Shown: one piece after another, positions 40,621 through 49,851 of the stretch
Layout of the letters: each line of letters begins with the position of its first letter
How positions within the stretch are numbered: position 1 is the stretch's first letter
Source of the DNA: Pyxidicoccus parkwaysis
GTDB lineage: Bacteria; Myxococcota; Myxococcia; Myxococcales; Myxococcaceae
Assembly: GCF_017301735.1 (NCBI RefSeq)
Contig: NZ_CP071090.1
Coordinates: 8,360,001 to 8,424,000 of the forward strand
Reading direction: 5' to 3'
DNA length: 64,000 bases
Translations under genes and position numbers: made by a program
The notes under the pieces: generated by a model
Databases searched by the model: none
What the model saw: the letters and a program-made list of their open reading frames with translations, nothing else
What the model was told of the DNA's origin: nothing

Positions 40621-40660
40621 AAAAACAGAAGGGCCGACCCTCCTCGCGGAAGGCCGGCCC
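40621..40660 (-). terminator. Intrinsic terminator of recA
   Basis: On the minus strand GGGCCGGCCT (40660-40651) pairs with GGGTCGGCCC (40640-40631), then TTCTGTTTTT follows. The hairpin plus T-run is 70-110 bp past the recA stop and is the best intrinsic terminator in the window. Confidence 0.8.
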
Positions 40661-40732
40661 TCGTACTGTCGCTGCATTGACCCGGAAAGGACGCGGGCCT
40701 CACGAGGCCCACGCGTGGCTTTCAGCTCCGGC

Positions 40733-41821
40733 TCACTTCACGGCCTTCACGCGGGCGCGCTTCTCGCTGCCACCCTCGGCGGCGGCCTCCTCCGCGGCGG
40801 GCGCGGCGGCGACGGGCGTCTTGTTGATGCCGTACTTCTCGAGGACGCGGGTCTCGATTTCCTTCGCCACCTCGGGGTGCTCCTTGAGGTAGTCCTTCGC
40901 ATTCTCGCGGCCCTGGCCGATGCGCTCTCCGTTGAAGGAGAACCAGCTGCCGCTCTTCTCCACGATGTTGTCGTTGGAGGCGAGGTCGATGAGGTCGCCC
41001 TCACGGGAGATGCCCGTGCCGTACATGATGTCGAACTCGACTTCCTTGAACGGCGGCGCCACCTTGTTCTTGACGACCTTCACGCGGGTGCGGCTGCCCA
41101 CCACGCTCTCGCCATTCTTGATGGCGCCGATGCGGCGGATGTCCAGGCGCTGCGACGCGTAGAACTTCAGCGCGTTGCCGCCCGTCGTCGTCTCGGGGTT
41201 GCCGAACATCACGCCAATCTTCATGCGAATCTGGTTGATGAAGATGACGCACGTCTGGCTCTTGGCGATGGTGCCCGTGAGCTTGCGGAGCGCCTGGCTC
41301 ATGAGGCGGGCCTGCACGCCCATGTGGGCGTCGCCCATCTCACCCTCGAGCTCGGCCTTCGGAACGAGCGCGGCCACCGAGTCCACCACCAGCACGTCGA
41401 TGGCGCCGGAGCGCACCAGCATCTCCGCGATTTCGAGCGCCTGCTCGCCGGTGTCCGGCTGGGACAGGAGCAGGTCATCGGTGCGCACGCCCAGCTTGCG
41501 GGCGTAGCCCACGTCGAGCGCGTGCTCCGCGTCCACGTAGCCGCAGATGCCGCCGCGCTTCTGCGCCTCGGCGACGATGTGGAGACACAGCGTCGTCTTA
41601 CCGGAGGACTCCGGCCCGAAGATTTCGATGATGCGGCCCTTGGGAACGCCACCCACGCCCAACGCGATGTCGAGTGAGATGGAGCCCGTCGAAATGGCCT
41701 GGACATCCCGCATCAAGGGCTCGTCCTTGCCGAGCCGCATGATGGACCCCTTGCCGAACTGACGCTCCACCGCGGACATCGCCAGTTCGATTGCCTTTTC
41801 CTTCTCCTGATTCACGGCCAT
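40733..41821 (-). CDS. recA: RecA recombinase
   Basis: The 362-residue protein is a full RecA: Walker [10 protein letters not shown], Walker B region [13 protein letters not shown], the L1/L2 loops around [24 protein letters not shown] and [21 protein letters not shown], and an acidic/Ala-rich tail. It catalyses ATP-dependent strand exchange and promotes LexA self-cleavage in the SOS response. ATG 41821 is preceded by AAGGAG. M. xanthus is known to carry two recA genes; which one this resembles cannot be decided here. An LexA-type box lies about 40 bp upstream, so it is probably DNA-damage-inducible. Confidence 0.97.
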   Translation of the reverse strand: MAVNQEKEKAIELAMSAVERQFGKGSIMRLGKDEPLMRDVQAISTGSISLDIALGVGGVPKGRIIEIFGPESSGKTTLCLHIVAEAQKRGGICGYVDAEHALDVGYARKLGVRTDDLLLSQPDTGEQALEIAEMLVRSGAIDVLVVDSVAALVPKAELEGEMGDAHMGVQARLMSQALRKLTGTIAKSQTCVIFINQIRMKIGVMFGNPETTTGGNALKFYASQRLDIRRIGAIKNGESVVGSRTRVKVVKNKVAPPFKEVEFDIMYGTGISREGDLIDLASNDNIVEKSGSWFSFNGERIGQGRENAKDYLKEHPEVAKEIETRVLEKYGINKTPVAAAPAAEEAAAEGGSEKRARVKAVK

Positions 41822-41860
41822 TTCTTGCGGCTCCTTGTATTGGCGGACCACCCCGGTCCA

Positions 41861-41877
41861 CCTGAACGCGCTTTTAG
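41861..41877 (-). promoter_or_regulatory. LexA (SOS) box upstream of recA
   Basis: On the recA strand this 17-mer reads CTAAAAGCGCGTTCAGG and fits at every position the M. xanthus LexA motif CTRHAMRYBYGTTCAGS as I recall it. It lies 40 bp before the recA start codon. Confidence 0.75.
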
Positions 41878-41933
41878 TACGCGATGGGTAGACCCTAGTC
41901 CACCCCTCTGACATCCGTCCTGCATCCTGGTCA

Positions 41934-42812
41934 TCAGCTCTCGCGGAGGGCAGCCAGGAGGACGGCCACCAGCCCGCCCAGGACGGCCCACAGGCCCACC
42001 GGGCTCCCCTGTACGAGCGGCACCACCACCCCGAGGCAGGTGACGAGGGCCAGCAGGACGAGCCCCACCCGGTACACGGGGGACTTCGGCGGGGCAAGCC
42101 ACAAGGCCACCATGGCCAGCGCGGAGAGACCTACCTGGGTGGTGACCAGGCTGTCGGGCCCGGTGGGCCTCCCCAGCTCCTGCGCCAATTGCGCCCCCAG
42201 CCACGCCAGCAGCATGGCACCGGGGATGGCGGGGCTCATGCCCCGGCGGCGCCCGCTGGAGCGCAGGTGCTCCAGGTCCTCGGGCCGGACCTCCAGGGCG
42301 TAGGGGAAGCCCAGGGCCAGGAGCGACTCCACCGCCACCGCGCGGCACGAGCGGCCCTGGCTGTCCACCAGTCCCTCCAGCTTCCCGGTCTCCAGGAGGC
42401 GGTGGAAGGTGTCCGCCACCGGCCGGCTGCCGCCCTCCGAGGCCATCTCCTCCAGCACCGTGTTCAGCTTGAGGGCGATGTCCGGGCGCTCCTCGGCGGA
42501 CACGCGGCGGGCCTGCTCCGTCAGCACCAGCACGGGCAGCGGCAATTCCAGCGGCGGGGTGGGCTTGCCGGGCAGCGCGGGGCGGGACGGCCCGCGGACG
42601 GCGGGAGGCTCCCAGGGCGCCACCTCGGGGGGCGCGGCCTCCAGCTCCTGCGTGGCGGGCGGCTCCCATGGGGCCACGTCCGGAGGCCGGGCCTCCTCCA
42701 GGGAAGCCTCCTCCGGCAACCGGTGCGTGGGCGGATGTAGGCGGGGGACGTCCGGCACGGTGAAACTGTAGCCACGGGCCCCGTTCCGGTTCAAAGCGAA
42801 GAGGCCGCGCAA
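41934..42812 (-). CDS. Membrane protein with Pro-rich N-terminal region
   Basis: The 292-residue product has a cytoplasmic-looking N-terminal half with two repeats of P(D/E)VAPWEPPA, a helical middle section ([32 protein letters not shown]), and four likely membrane helices from about residue 195 to the end ([16 protein letters not shown] to [21 protein letters not shown]). The only upstream starts are TTG 42812 and a nearby GTG, so the N-terminus is uncertain. No family recognised. It is divergent from the ECF sigma gene with only 22 bp between, so their promoters must overlap. Confidence 0.6.
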   Translation of the reverse strand: MRGLFALNRNGARGYSFTVPDVPRLHPPTHRLPEEASLEEARPPDVAPWEPPATQELEAAPPEVAPWEPPAVRGPSRPALPGKPTPPLELPLPVLVLTEQARRVSAEERPDIALKLNTVLEEMASEGGSRPVADTFHRLLETGKLEGLVDSQGRSCRAVAVESLLALGFPYALEVRPEDLEHLRSSGRRRGMSPAIPGAMLLAWLGAQLAQELGRPTGPDSLVTTQVGLSALAMVALWLAPPKSPVYRVGLVLLALVTCLGVVVPLVQGSPVGLWAVLGGLVAVLLAALRES

Positions 42813-42834
42813 CTTCTTCCGGACAACGGGGTTG

Positions 42835-43446
42835 ATGTCCGCCGTGGACCTGGATTCGGACGCACAGGCGATGCTGAAGGTGGCCGCGGGAGACCGGCAG
42901 GCGTTTGCCTGGCTGTTCGACCGCTACCACGCGAGCGTGGCGCGGTTCGCCTTCCGCTTCGTGAACGACCGGGAGCGCGCGGAGGAGCTCACGCAGGACA
43001 TCTTCGTGAAGCTCTACCGCCACGCGGGCACCTACAAGCCCTCGGCGCGCTTCAAGACGTTCCTCTTCCGGGTGGCCACCAACCACTGCCTCAACGAGGT
43101 CCGTCGAGGAGAGTACCGCGTGTCCCATACCTCGTCGGAGACGCCGGAGGGAGAGGAGACGGGAGCGGTGGAGATGGCGGGGCCGGACGGAGACAGGCCG
43201 GACCAGGCGCTGGCGGGGCGGGAGCTGGAGCGGGTGGTGGGCGCGGCGCTGGGGGACATGAGCGCCCGCGAGCGCGCGGCCTTCACCATGTGCCGCTTCG
43301 AGGGCATGGCGTACCGGGACATCGCGGAAGCGCTCGAGGCGAGCGAGGCCGCCGTGAAGAGCCTCATCCACCGCGCCACGCTGGCGGTGGCGCGCAGGAT
43401 TGAAGAGCTGCAGGCGGGCACCGCGCCCGCGAGGAGCAGGGCATGA
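42835..43446 (+). CDS. ECF-type RNA polymerase sigma factor
   Basis: The 203-residue protein shows a complete ECF pattern: region 2 (AFAWLFDRYHASVARFAFRF, ERAEELTQDIFVKLYRHAGTY, FLFRVATNHCLNEVRRGEY) and region 4 (LGDMSARERAAFTMCRFEGM, YRDIAEALEASEAAVKSLIHRA). It would direct RNA polymerase to a stress or envelope regulon. ATG 42835 is preferred to the adjacent TTG. Its stop overlaps the anti-sigma gene (ATGA at 43443), which keeps the two proteins in balance. The region between 2 and 4 is a Glu/Asp/Gly-rich linker. Confidence 0.93.
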   Translation: MSAVDLDSDAQAMLKVAAGDRQAFAWLFDRYHASVARFAFRFVNDRERAEELTQDIFVKLYRHAGTYKPSARFKTFLFRVATNHCLNEVRRGEYRVSHTSSETPEGEETGAVEMAGPDGDRPDQALAGRELERVVGAALGDMSARERAAFTMCRFEGMAYRDIAEALEASEAAVKSLIHRATLAVARRIEELQAGTAPARSRA

Positions 43447-43919
43447 GCTGTGGTTTCGAAGAGGACCTGACGGCGTACCTGGACGGGGAGCTGCCCCCGG
43501 CCCGGCGCGGGGAGGTGGAGGCCCACCTGGGCACCTGCGCCGGGTGCCGCGCCACGCACGCGCTGCTCCGCAACGCCGTGGCGCGCCTGGCGGAGCTGCC
43601 CGCCTACGAGCCCTCTCCCGCCACCCGGCGCGCGGTGCTGGCGAAGCTGGACGCGCTGCCGGTGCCGTGGTGGCAGCGGCTCAAGGTGCTGCTGCGGCCC
43701 GCGGTGCTGGTGCCGTCGGTGGGGCTCGCCGCCGCGCTGGGCGTGGCGCTGCTGATGGCGGGCCCTGGCCCCGAGGCGCCGGACGAGCTGGCGGACCCGG
43801 CGGTGATGGAGCTGGCCGCCAACCTGGAGGTGGCCGAGGACTTCGAGGTGCTCGGCCTGGACAGCGCGGAGGACCTGGAGGTCGTCGCGAACCTGCACGA
43901 GCTGGAGGTGACGCCGTGA
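43443..43919 (+). CDS. Anti-sigma factor, zinc-finger (zf-HC2) membrane protein
   Basis: The 158-residue protein has the ZAS motif with C3 and H28-x3-C32-x2-C35 (HLGTCAGC), a cytoplasmic helical part, and one membrane helix (AVLVPSVGLAAALGVALLM, ~97-115). This is the classic arrangement for holding an ECF sigma factor at the membrane; the sigma gene overlaps it by 4 bp. The C-terminal ~40 residues are unusually acidic and Leu-rich (VAEDFEVLGLDSAEDLEVVANLHELEV, landmark) and resemble the tail of the fourth gene of the operon. Confidence 0.9.
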   Translation: MSCGFEEDLTAYLDGELPPARRGEVEAHLGTCAGCRATHALLRNAVARLAELPAYEPSPATRRAVLAKLDALPVPWWQRLKVLLRPAVLVPSVGLAAALGVALLMAGPGPEAPDELADPAVMELAANLEVAEDFEVLGLDSAEDLEVVANLHELEVTP

Positions 43920-44413
43920 TGAAGCGACTGGACCTGGCCGCGCTGGGGCTGGTGGTGACACTGCTCGCGGGCGCCACGGTGCGCGCGGAGACGGACGCGC
44001 CGCGCACGGCCGCCGAGCGCTTCGAGCGGATGACGCCCGAGGAGAAGGAGGCGCTGCGCGCGAAGCTGCGCGAGTTCAAGTCGCTGCCCCCGGACGAGCA
44101 GGCACGCATCCGCGGCAACCTGGACCGCTGGCGCAAGCTGCCGCCCGAGGAGCGCGAGCGCATCCGCGCCAACCTGCGCGAGCTCAAGCGCCTCAGCCCC
44201 CCGGAGCGACAGGCGCTGCGTGAGCGCGTGCGCGAGCTGAGGAAGCTGCCCCCCGAGCAGCGCGCGGAGATGCGCCAGCGCATGCGCGAGTACCTCCGCG
44301 AGCACCCGGAGAAGCGCGAGCAGATGATGGAGAACCTGCGCCGCTGGAGGCAGCTGTCGCCCGAGCAGCGCCAGGAGATTCGGGAGCGCCTGCGCGAGAG
44401 GCGGCGCCGGTGA
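43919..44413 (+). CDS. Secreted DUF3106-like Arg/Glu-rich helical protein
   Basis: ATG 43919 overlaps the anti-sigma stop (TGATG). The 164-residue product has a signal peptide (LVVTLLAGATVRAE) and then repeats built on LSPEERQ(A/E)LRERLRELKRLPPE, the low-complexity charged helix of DUF3106 proteins. It is probably periplasmic. Such proteins often accompany ECF modules and may sense periplasmic state, in the manner of CpxP-like LTxxQ proteins, but that is inference. Its 3' end takes part in a 60-bp repeat that continues into the next gene. Confidence 0.85.
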   Translation: MKRLDLAALGLVVTLLAGATVRAETDAPRTAAERFERMTPEEKEALRAKLREFKSLPPDEQARIRGNLDRWRKLPPEERERIRANLRELKRLSPPERQALRERVRELRKLPPEQRAEMRQRMREYLREHPEKREQMMENLRRWRQLSPEQRQEIRERLRERRRR

Positions 44414-44555
44414 GCCGCGGCCCGATATTCCGAGCGACGACGCCGAGCCCTGTGCGAGAGGCCGCGCAGGCGCGCCATCCGTCGGAGCCGAGCCATGCGC
44501 GAGAGACCGCGCAGGCGCGCCACGCTCAGGCAATCCATCCGTCGACGCCGAGCCC
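44391..44555 (+). repeat. 60-bp tandem repeat spanning two operon genes
   Basis: TGCGCGAGAG at 44391, TGTGCGAGAG at 44451 and TGCGCGAGAG at 44496 begin successive units of 60, 45 and 60 bp; units one and three both end GACGCCGAGCCC, and the middle unit is 15 bp shorter. The array covers the 3' end of the DUF3106 gene and the first ~45 codons of the next gene. Confidence 0.85.
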
Positions 44556-44829
44556 CAGGCGGAGCACGGCGTGGCCGGGCCGAGCCCTTCGTCCGTTCCT
44601 GTTCTCCCTGCTACTGGGCGCTCTCCCCGCCGCCGCGCAGGAACCGAAGCCTCCACCTCCACCGCCTCCATCCGTCCCCGCCCAGCCGCCCTCGCCCAAG
44701 GACACTCCGCGCTCCCGCACCACGCTCACGGATGAGGACCAGGAGGTGGTGGAGAACCTGGAGCTGCTCGAGAGTCTGGACACGACCGAGGACCTCGACC
44801 TGCTCCTGGAGCTCAGCCAGGAGGAGTGA
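44410..44829 (+). CDS. Small exported or anchored protein with acidic Leu-rich tail
   Basis: GTG 44410 overlaps the DUF3106 stop by 4 bp. The 139-residue product has a variable N-terminal part encoded by the tandem repeat (VREAAQARHPSEPSHARETA), one hydrophobic segment (ALRPFLFSLLLGALPAAAQ) that may act as a late signal peptide or anchor, a Pro-rich stretch, and the acidic C-terminus QEVVENLELLESLDTTEDLD. The last part is strikingly like the end of the anti-sigma factor. A true start further in is possible. No family recognised; by context it is the last member of the sigma operon. Confidence 0.65.
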   Translation: MSRGPIFRATTPSPVREAAQARHPSEPSHARETAQARHAQAIHPSTPSPRRSTAWPGRALRPFLFSLLLGALPAAAQEPKPPPPPPPSVPAQPPSPKDTPRSRTTLTDEDQEVVENLELLESLDTTEDLDLLLELSQEE

Positions 44830-44954
44830 GTTTCCCGAACCACCGTCCATGCCCGACGGAATGGTGTAATCGAGTTGCGCGTACCCGCCTCGCGTCCAGG
44901 AATCCGAGCGGCAAGGCGGGTGACGCGCGCGGGCTTCGCGGTACACTCGCGTCC

Positions 44955-45890
44955 ATGCACGTCGCGGTCCCCCGCCCCGTCGAGGTGCCCTCTCGCCGCT
45001 TCGGCCAGTACCTGCTGCGCAGCCGACTCGGCTCGGGAGGCATGGCCGAGGTGTTCCTCGCGGACGCGGTGGACGTGCGCGGCCAGCCCTTCAGCGTAGC
45101 GCTCAAGTTCATGCGCAAGGACGTGCCCGCGGAGGCATTCGCCGACGAGGCGGACCTGATGGGCCTGCTGGAGCACCCCAACCTCGTGCAGCGGCTCGAG
45201 GTGGGCGAAGCCTTCGGGCGTCCCTTCATCGCCATGGAGTTGCTGGTGGGCGGGGACCTCGGTGGGCTCATGCGCGCCCTGCAGCAGCAGCGCCGGCCCT
45301 TCCCGCCCGGACTCGCCGCGCACGTGGGCATCGAGGTGCTGCGCGGGCTCGCCTACTTCCACCAGGCACGCACACGCAGCGGCCGCCCATTGGGGCTGGT
45401 GCACGGCGACATCAACCCCGCCAACATCTTCTTCTCCGGCGAGGGCGACGTGAAGGTGGGCGACTTCGGCGTGGCCAAGGCGCAGGGCGCGGACATCGGC
45501 CCGGCGGACGGAGTGGCCGCGGGCAAGCTGCACTATCTCTCACCGGAGCAGACGCGCGGCGAGCCGCTCACGCCCGCCTCGGACGTCTTCGCCGTGGGCA
45601 TCGTCCTCCACGAATTGCTGCTGGGCCGGCACCCCTTCCGGCGCGATACGACGGACGTGAAGGTGGTGATGAACGCCATCCGCGCCGCGCGGCTCCACCT
45701 GCCGGACACGCTGGACCGGGGACTGGCCGCCATCCTCCGCAAGGCACTGGATCCGGACGTGGTCAGCCGCTACCACACCGCGGGCGAGCTCGCCGGCGCG
45801 CTCCTCACCTGGTCCCTCGACTCAGGCCAGGACATCACGCGCATGGACGTCCGTCGCTGGCTCGCGGACGTGCTCGGCCTCATCGGCTGA
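44955..45890 (+). CDS. Ser/Thr protein kinase, non-RD type
   Basis: A 311-residue, single-domain cytoplasmic kinase. It has RLGSGGMAEVFLAD, ATP-binding K51, HGDINPAN with catalytic D152, DFG D170 (VGDFGVAK) and the late SDVFAVGIVLHELLLG segment. The residue before the catalytic Asp is Gly instead of Arg, so it is a non-RD kinase, which usually does not need activation-loop phosphorylation. There is no membrane helix or sensor domain. ATG 44955 was chosen because the domain begins there; it is 125 bp after the sigma operon, so co-transcription is possible. Confidence 0.9.
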   Translation: MHVAVPRPVEVPSRRFGQYLLRSRLGSGGMAEVFLADAVDVRGQPFSVALKFMRKDVPAEAFADEADLMGLLEHPNLVQRLEVGEAFGRPFIAMELLVGGDLGGLMRALQQQRRPFPPGLAAHVGIEVLRGLAYFHQARTRSGRPLGLVHGDINPANIFFSGEGDVKVGDFGVAKAQGADIGPADGVAAGKLHYLSPEQTRGEPLTPASDVFAVGIVLHELLLGRHPFRRDTTDVKVVMNAIRAARLHLPDTLDRGLAAILRKALDPDVVSRYHTAGELAGALLTWSLDSGQDITRMDVRRWLADVLGLIG

Positions 45891-45898
45891 AACGACGA

Positions 45899-45929
45899 AG
45901 CCCGGGCCCCCTCGCGGGGAACCCGGGCT
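45899..45929. terminator. Bidirectional terminator between kinase and glmS
   Basis: AGCCCGGG (45899-45906) pairs with CCCGGGCT (45922-45929), with an inner GC stem (CCCC/GGGG), and lies between two convergent genes. Confidence 0.75.
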
Positions 45930-45962
45930 CGTTGAGTCACCGTCGCCAGGAAGGCGAAGCGG

Positions 45963-47798
<1,836 letters not shown>

Positions 47799-47903
47799 AT
47801 CGACCTCTCTCTCACGCCCACGCCCGCCAGAGCAATCCGGGGCATTCCCCTACAACCAGTATGGGCAGTTCTCTGGCTGCCCACCAAGCAAGAGCCGCGC
47901 CGA

Positions 47904-49304
47904 TCATCCCTCGGACTTCGTCGCTCTCCGCGCCTTCTTCGCGGCCACCCATCCCTCCTTGGTGACCTGTGGCGTACGTGACACAGCGAGGCTCCCCGGA
48001 GGCACATTTTTCGTCACCGTGGTCCCCGCGCCGACATAGGCACCGTCGCCCACCTTCACCGGGGCCACCAACTGCGTGTCCGAGCCGATGAAGACTCCAT
48101 CCCCCAGCTCCGTGACGTGCTTGTTCACCCCGTCATAGTTACAGGTGATGGTGCCCGCCCCGACGTTGCACCCGGCGCCAATCTTCGCGTCGCCCAGGTA
48201 CGTCAGGTGGTTGGCCTTGGAGCCCCGGCCCAGCTGCGTCTTCTTCGTTTCCACGAAGTTGCCCAGATGCACATCCTCGGCCAGCTCCGTGCCGGGGCGC
48301 AGGCGGGCAAACGGGCCGATGACGTTCCGCTCGCCCACCTTCGCCTCTTCCAGCACGGTGTACGGCTTGATGACGGTGCCGTCCGCCACGGTGGAGGCGG
48401 TGATGACGCTGCCCTGACCGATGGTGACCCGCTGGCCGATGATGGTGCCCGAGGAGAGCGTCACCGAGGGGCCCACCTCGGAGTCCGCGCCGATGACGAC
48501 GCCCTCTTCGATGTAGGCCGTGGCCGGGTCCTGGATGGACACGCCCGCGCGCATGTGCGCCTCGTTGATGCGCTGCTGGAGCACGCGCGCGCGCGCCGCC
48601 AGCTCCACGCGGTCATTCACGCCGGCCGTCTCCGTGGCGTCCGCTTCAATGGAGGCCACCGGGCCCCGCTTCGAGGCCATCTCCACCAGGTCCGTGAGGT
48701 AGTACTCGCCCTGCGCGTTGGCCGGCTTGATTTCCGCCAGCGCCTTCCAGAGGAAGTCCGCGTCGACGGTGTAGATGCCCGCGTTGCACTCGCGGACGTT
48801 GCGCTGCTCCGGCGTGGCGTCCTTGTGCTCGACGATGCGCACCACCTTGCCACCCTCGCGGATGACGCGGCCGTAGCCGGTGGGGTCCTCCAGCACGGTG
48901 GACACGAGCGCCAGCGGACCGCCCGCCTTGTCGTGTGCGGCGACCAGCGCCTCCAGCGTCTCACGCCGCAACAGCGGCACGTCGCCATAGAGGATGAGGA
49001 CGCGGCCGGAGTACCCCTTCAGGGCCTCCTCGGCGGACTTCACCGCGTCCGCGGTGCCGCGCTGCTCACGCTGGAGCGCGAAGCGCAGCGGAGCGTCCGG
49101 GAAGAAGGCGCGGACCGTCTTCTCCACGGCCTCTGCCTGATGGCCCACCACCGGAACCACGGTGGTGGCGCCCAGTTCGAGGGCCCGATTGAGGGGATAC
49201 GCGCAGAGGGGCCTGCCCAGGATGGGGTGAAGGACCTTCGCCTTCTCCGACTTCATCCGCGTGCCCTTGCCCGCGCACAACACCACCGCCGCCAGAGCTG
49301 TCAT
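47904..49304 (-). CDS. glmU: Bifunctional GlcN-1-P acetyltransferase / GlcNAc-1-P uridylyltransferase
   Basis: The 466-residue length is typical for GlmU. The N-terminal uridylyltransferase has [19 protein letters not shown] and GDVPLL, and the C-terminal left-handed beta-helix shows the hexapeptide pattern ([59 protein letters not shown]). It makes UDP-GlcNAc in two steps after GlmS and GlmM. It lies just upstream of glmS, so the two probably share a transcript, together with a small upstream gene. Confidence 0.97.
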   Translation of the reverse strand: MTALAAVVLCAGKGTRMKSEKAKVLHPILGRPLCAYPLNRALELGATTVVPVVGHQAEAVEKTVRAFFPDAPLRFALQREQRGTADAVKSAEEALKGYSGRVLILYGDVPLLRRETLEALVAAHDKAGGPLALVSTVLEDPTGYGRVIREGGKVVRIVEHKDATPEQRNVRECNAGIYTVDADFLWKALAEIKPANAQGEYYLTDLVEMASKRGPVASIEADATETAGVNDRVELAARARVLQQRINEAHMRAGVSIQDPATAYIEEGVVIGADSEVGPSVTLSSGTIIGQRVTIGQGSVITASTVADGTVIKPYTVLEEAKVGERNVIGPFARLRPGTELAEDVHLGNFVETKKTQLGRGSKANHLTYLGDAKIGAGCNVGAGTITCNYDGVNKHVTELGDGVFIGSDTQLVAPVKVGDGAYVGAGTTVTKNVPPGSLAVSRTPQVTKEGWVAAKKARRATKSEG

Positions 49305-49315
49305 GCGGCGGAGAA

Positions 49316-49522
49316 TTAGGGACAGGGAATCGAGTCGTCAACCGCAGCCGCAGCCGCTTCAACGGCGTTGTCAACCGGTGGGGGCCTCGCACTCACGGCC
49401 ACACTCAGCGAGTTGCTCTGCACGGAAATCCCGAAGCTGGGCTTCAGGAAGACCGTCACCTCCCCAGAGGGCGGGACGGACCCGGGTGGTGTCTTCTTCT
49501 CGGGCGCGACTGGCGTGCTCAT
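49316..49522 (-). CDS. Small hypothetical protein upstream of glmU
   Basis: ATG 49522 has GGGGGAG just upstream, supporting a real 68-residue ORF. The product is Pro/Val/Ala-rich with no clear domain: [14 protein letters not shown], then [20 protein letters not shown] and a Ala-rich tail. It ends 11 bp before the glmU start and could be co-transcribed. Low complexity and lack of a family keep confidence moderate. Confidence 0.5.
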   Translation of the reverse strand: MSTPVAPEKKTPPGSVPPSGEVTVFLKPSFGISVQSNSLSVAVSARPPPVDNAVEAAAAAVDDSIPCP

Positions 49523-49851
49523 ACGCTCCCCCGATGACGGCTCATATCGATGAAGGAAGGATGCACCCAATCAGGACACAATCCAAGAGGAAAAATTCTG
49601 CCTCGTTGAAACCCTGGTTCTGGGAAGCGGGTTCGTGCATACCGGGAGTCCTGTAGTCCGTCAGGCGCTCCGGAGCCTCATCCCCGCAGGGTAGGTTTCT
49701 GTCCCCTGGGTAACACATTACCCAGAACGAAGGCCAGGCTGGGATATTCACGCGCCGCGAGGAGGGTGGACCTGTGAAGGACACGAGCTTCAGGAGTGAA
49801 GCCTCTTGCCCCGGCGCGCGGGTGGGAGTGGCGACGGCAGGCGGGGCCCAT
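49523..49851. other. Divergent intergenic region
   Basis: About 330 bp between the small glmU-upstream gene and the ggt start used here. AT-richer DNA at 49560-49620 may hold the promoter of the minus-strand genes. A GTG at 49774 with a strong GAGGAGG site is the alternative ggt start. Confidence 0.4.

Noticed and set aside
47799-47903. glmS ribozyme or riboswitch in front of glmS
   Set aside because: Only a 6-bp hairpin (47863-47882) is seen; the gap is too short and lacks the ribozyme core, which is known mainly from Firmicutes.
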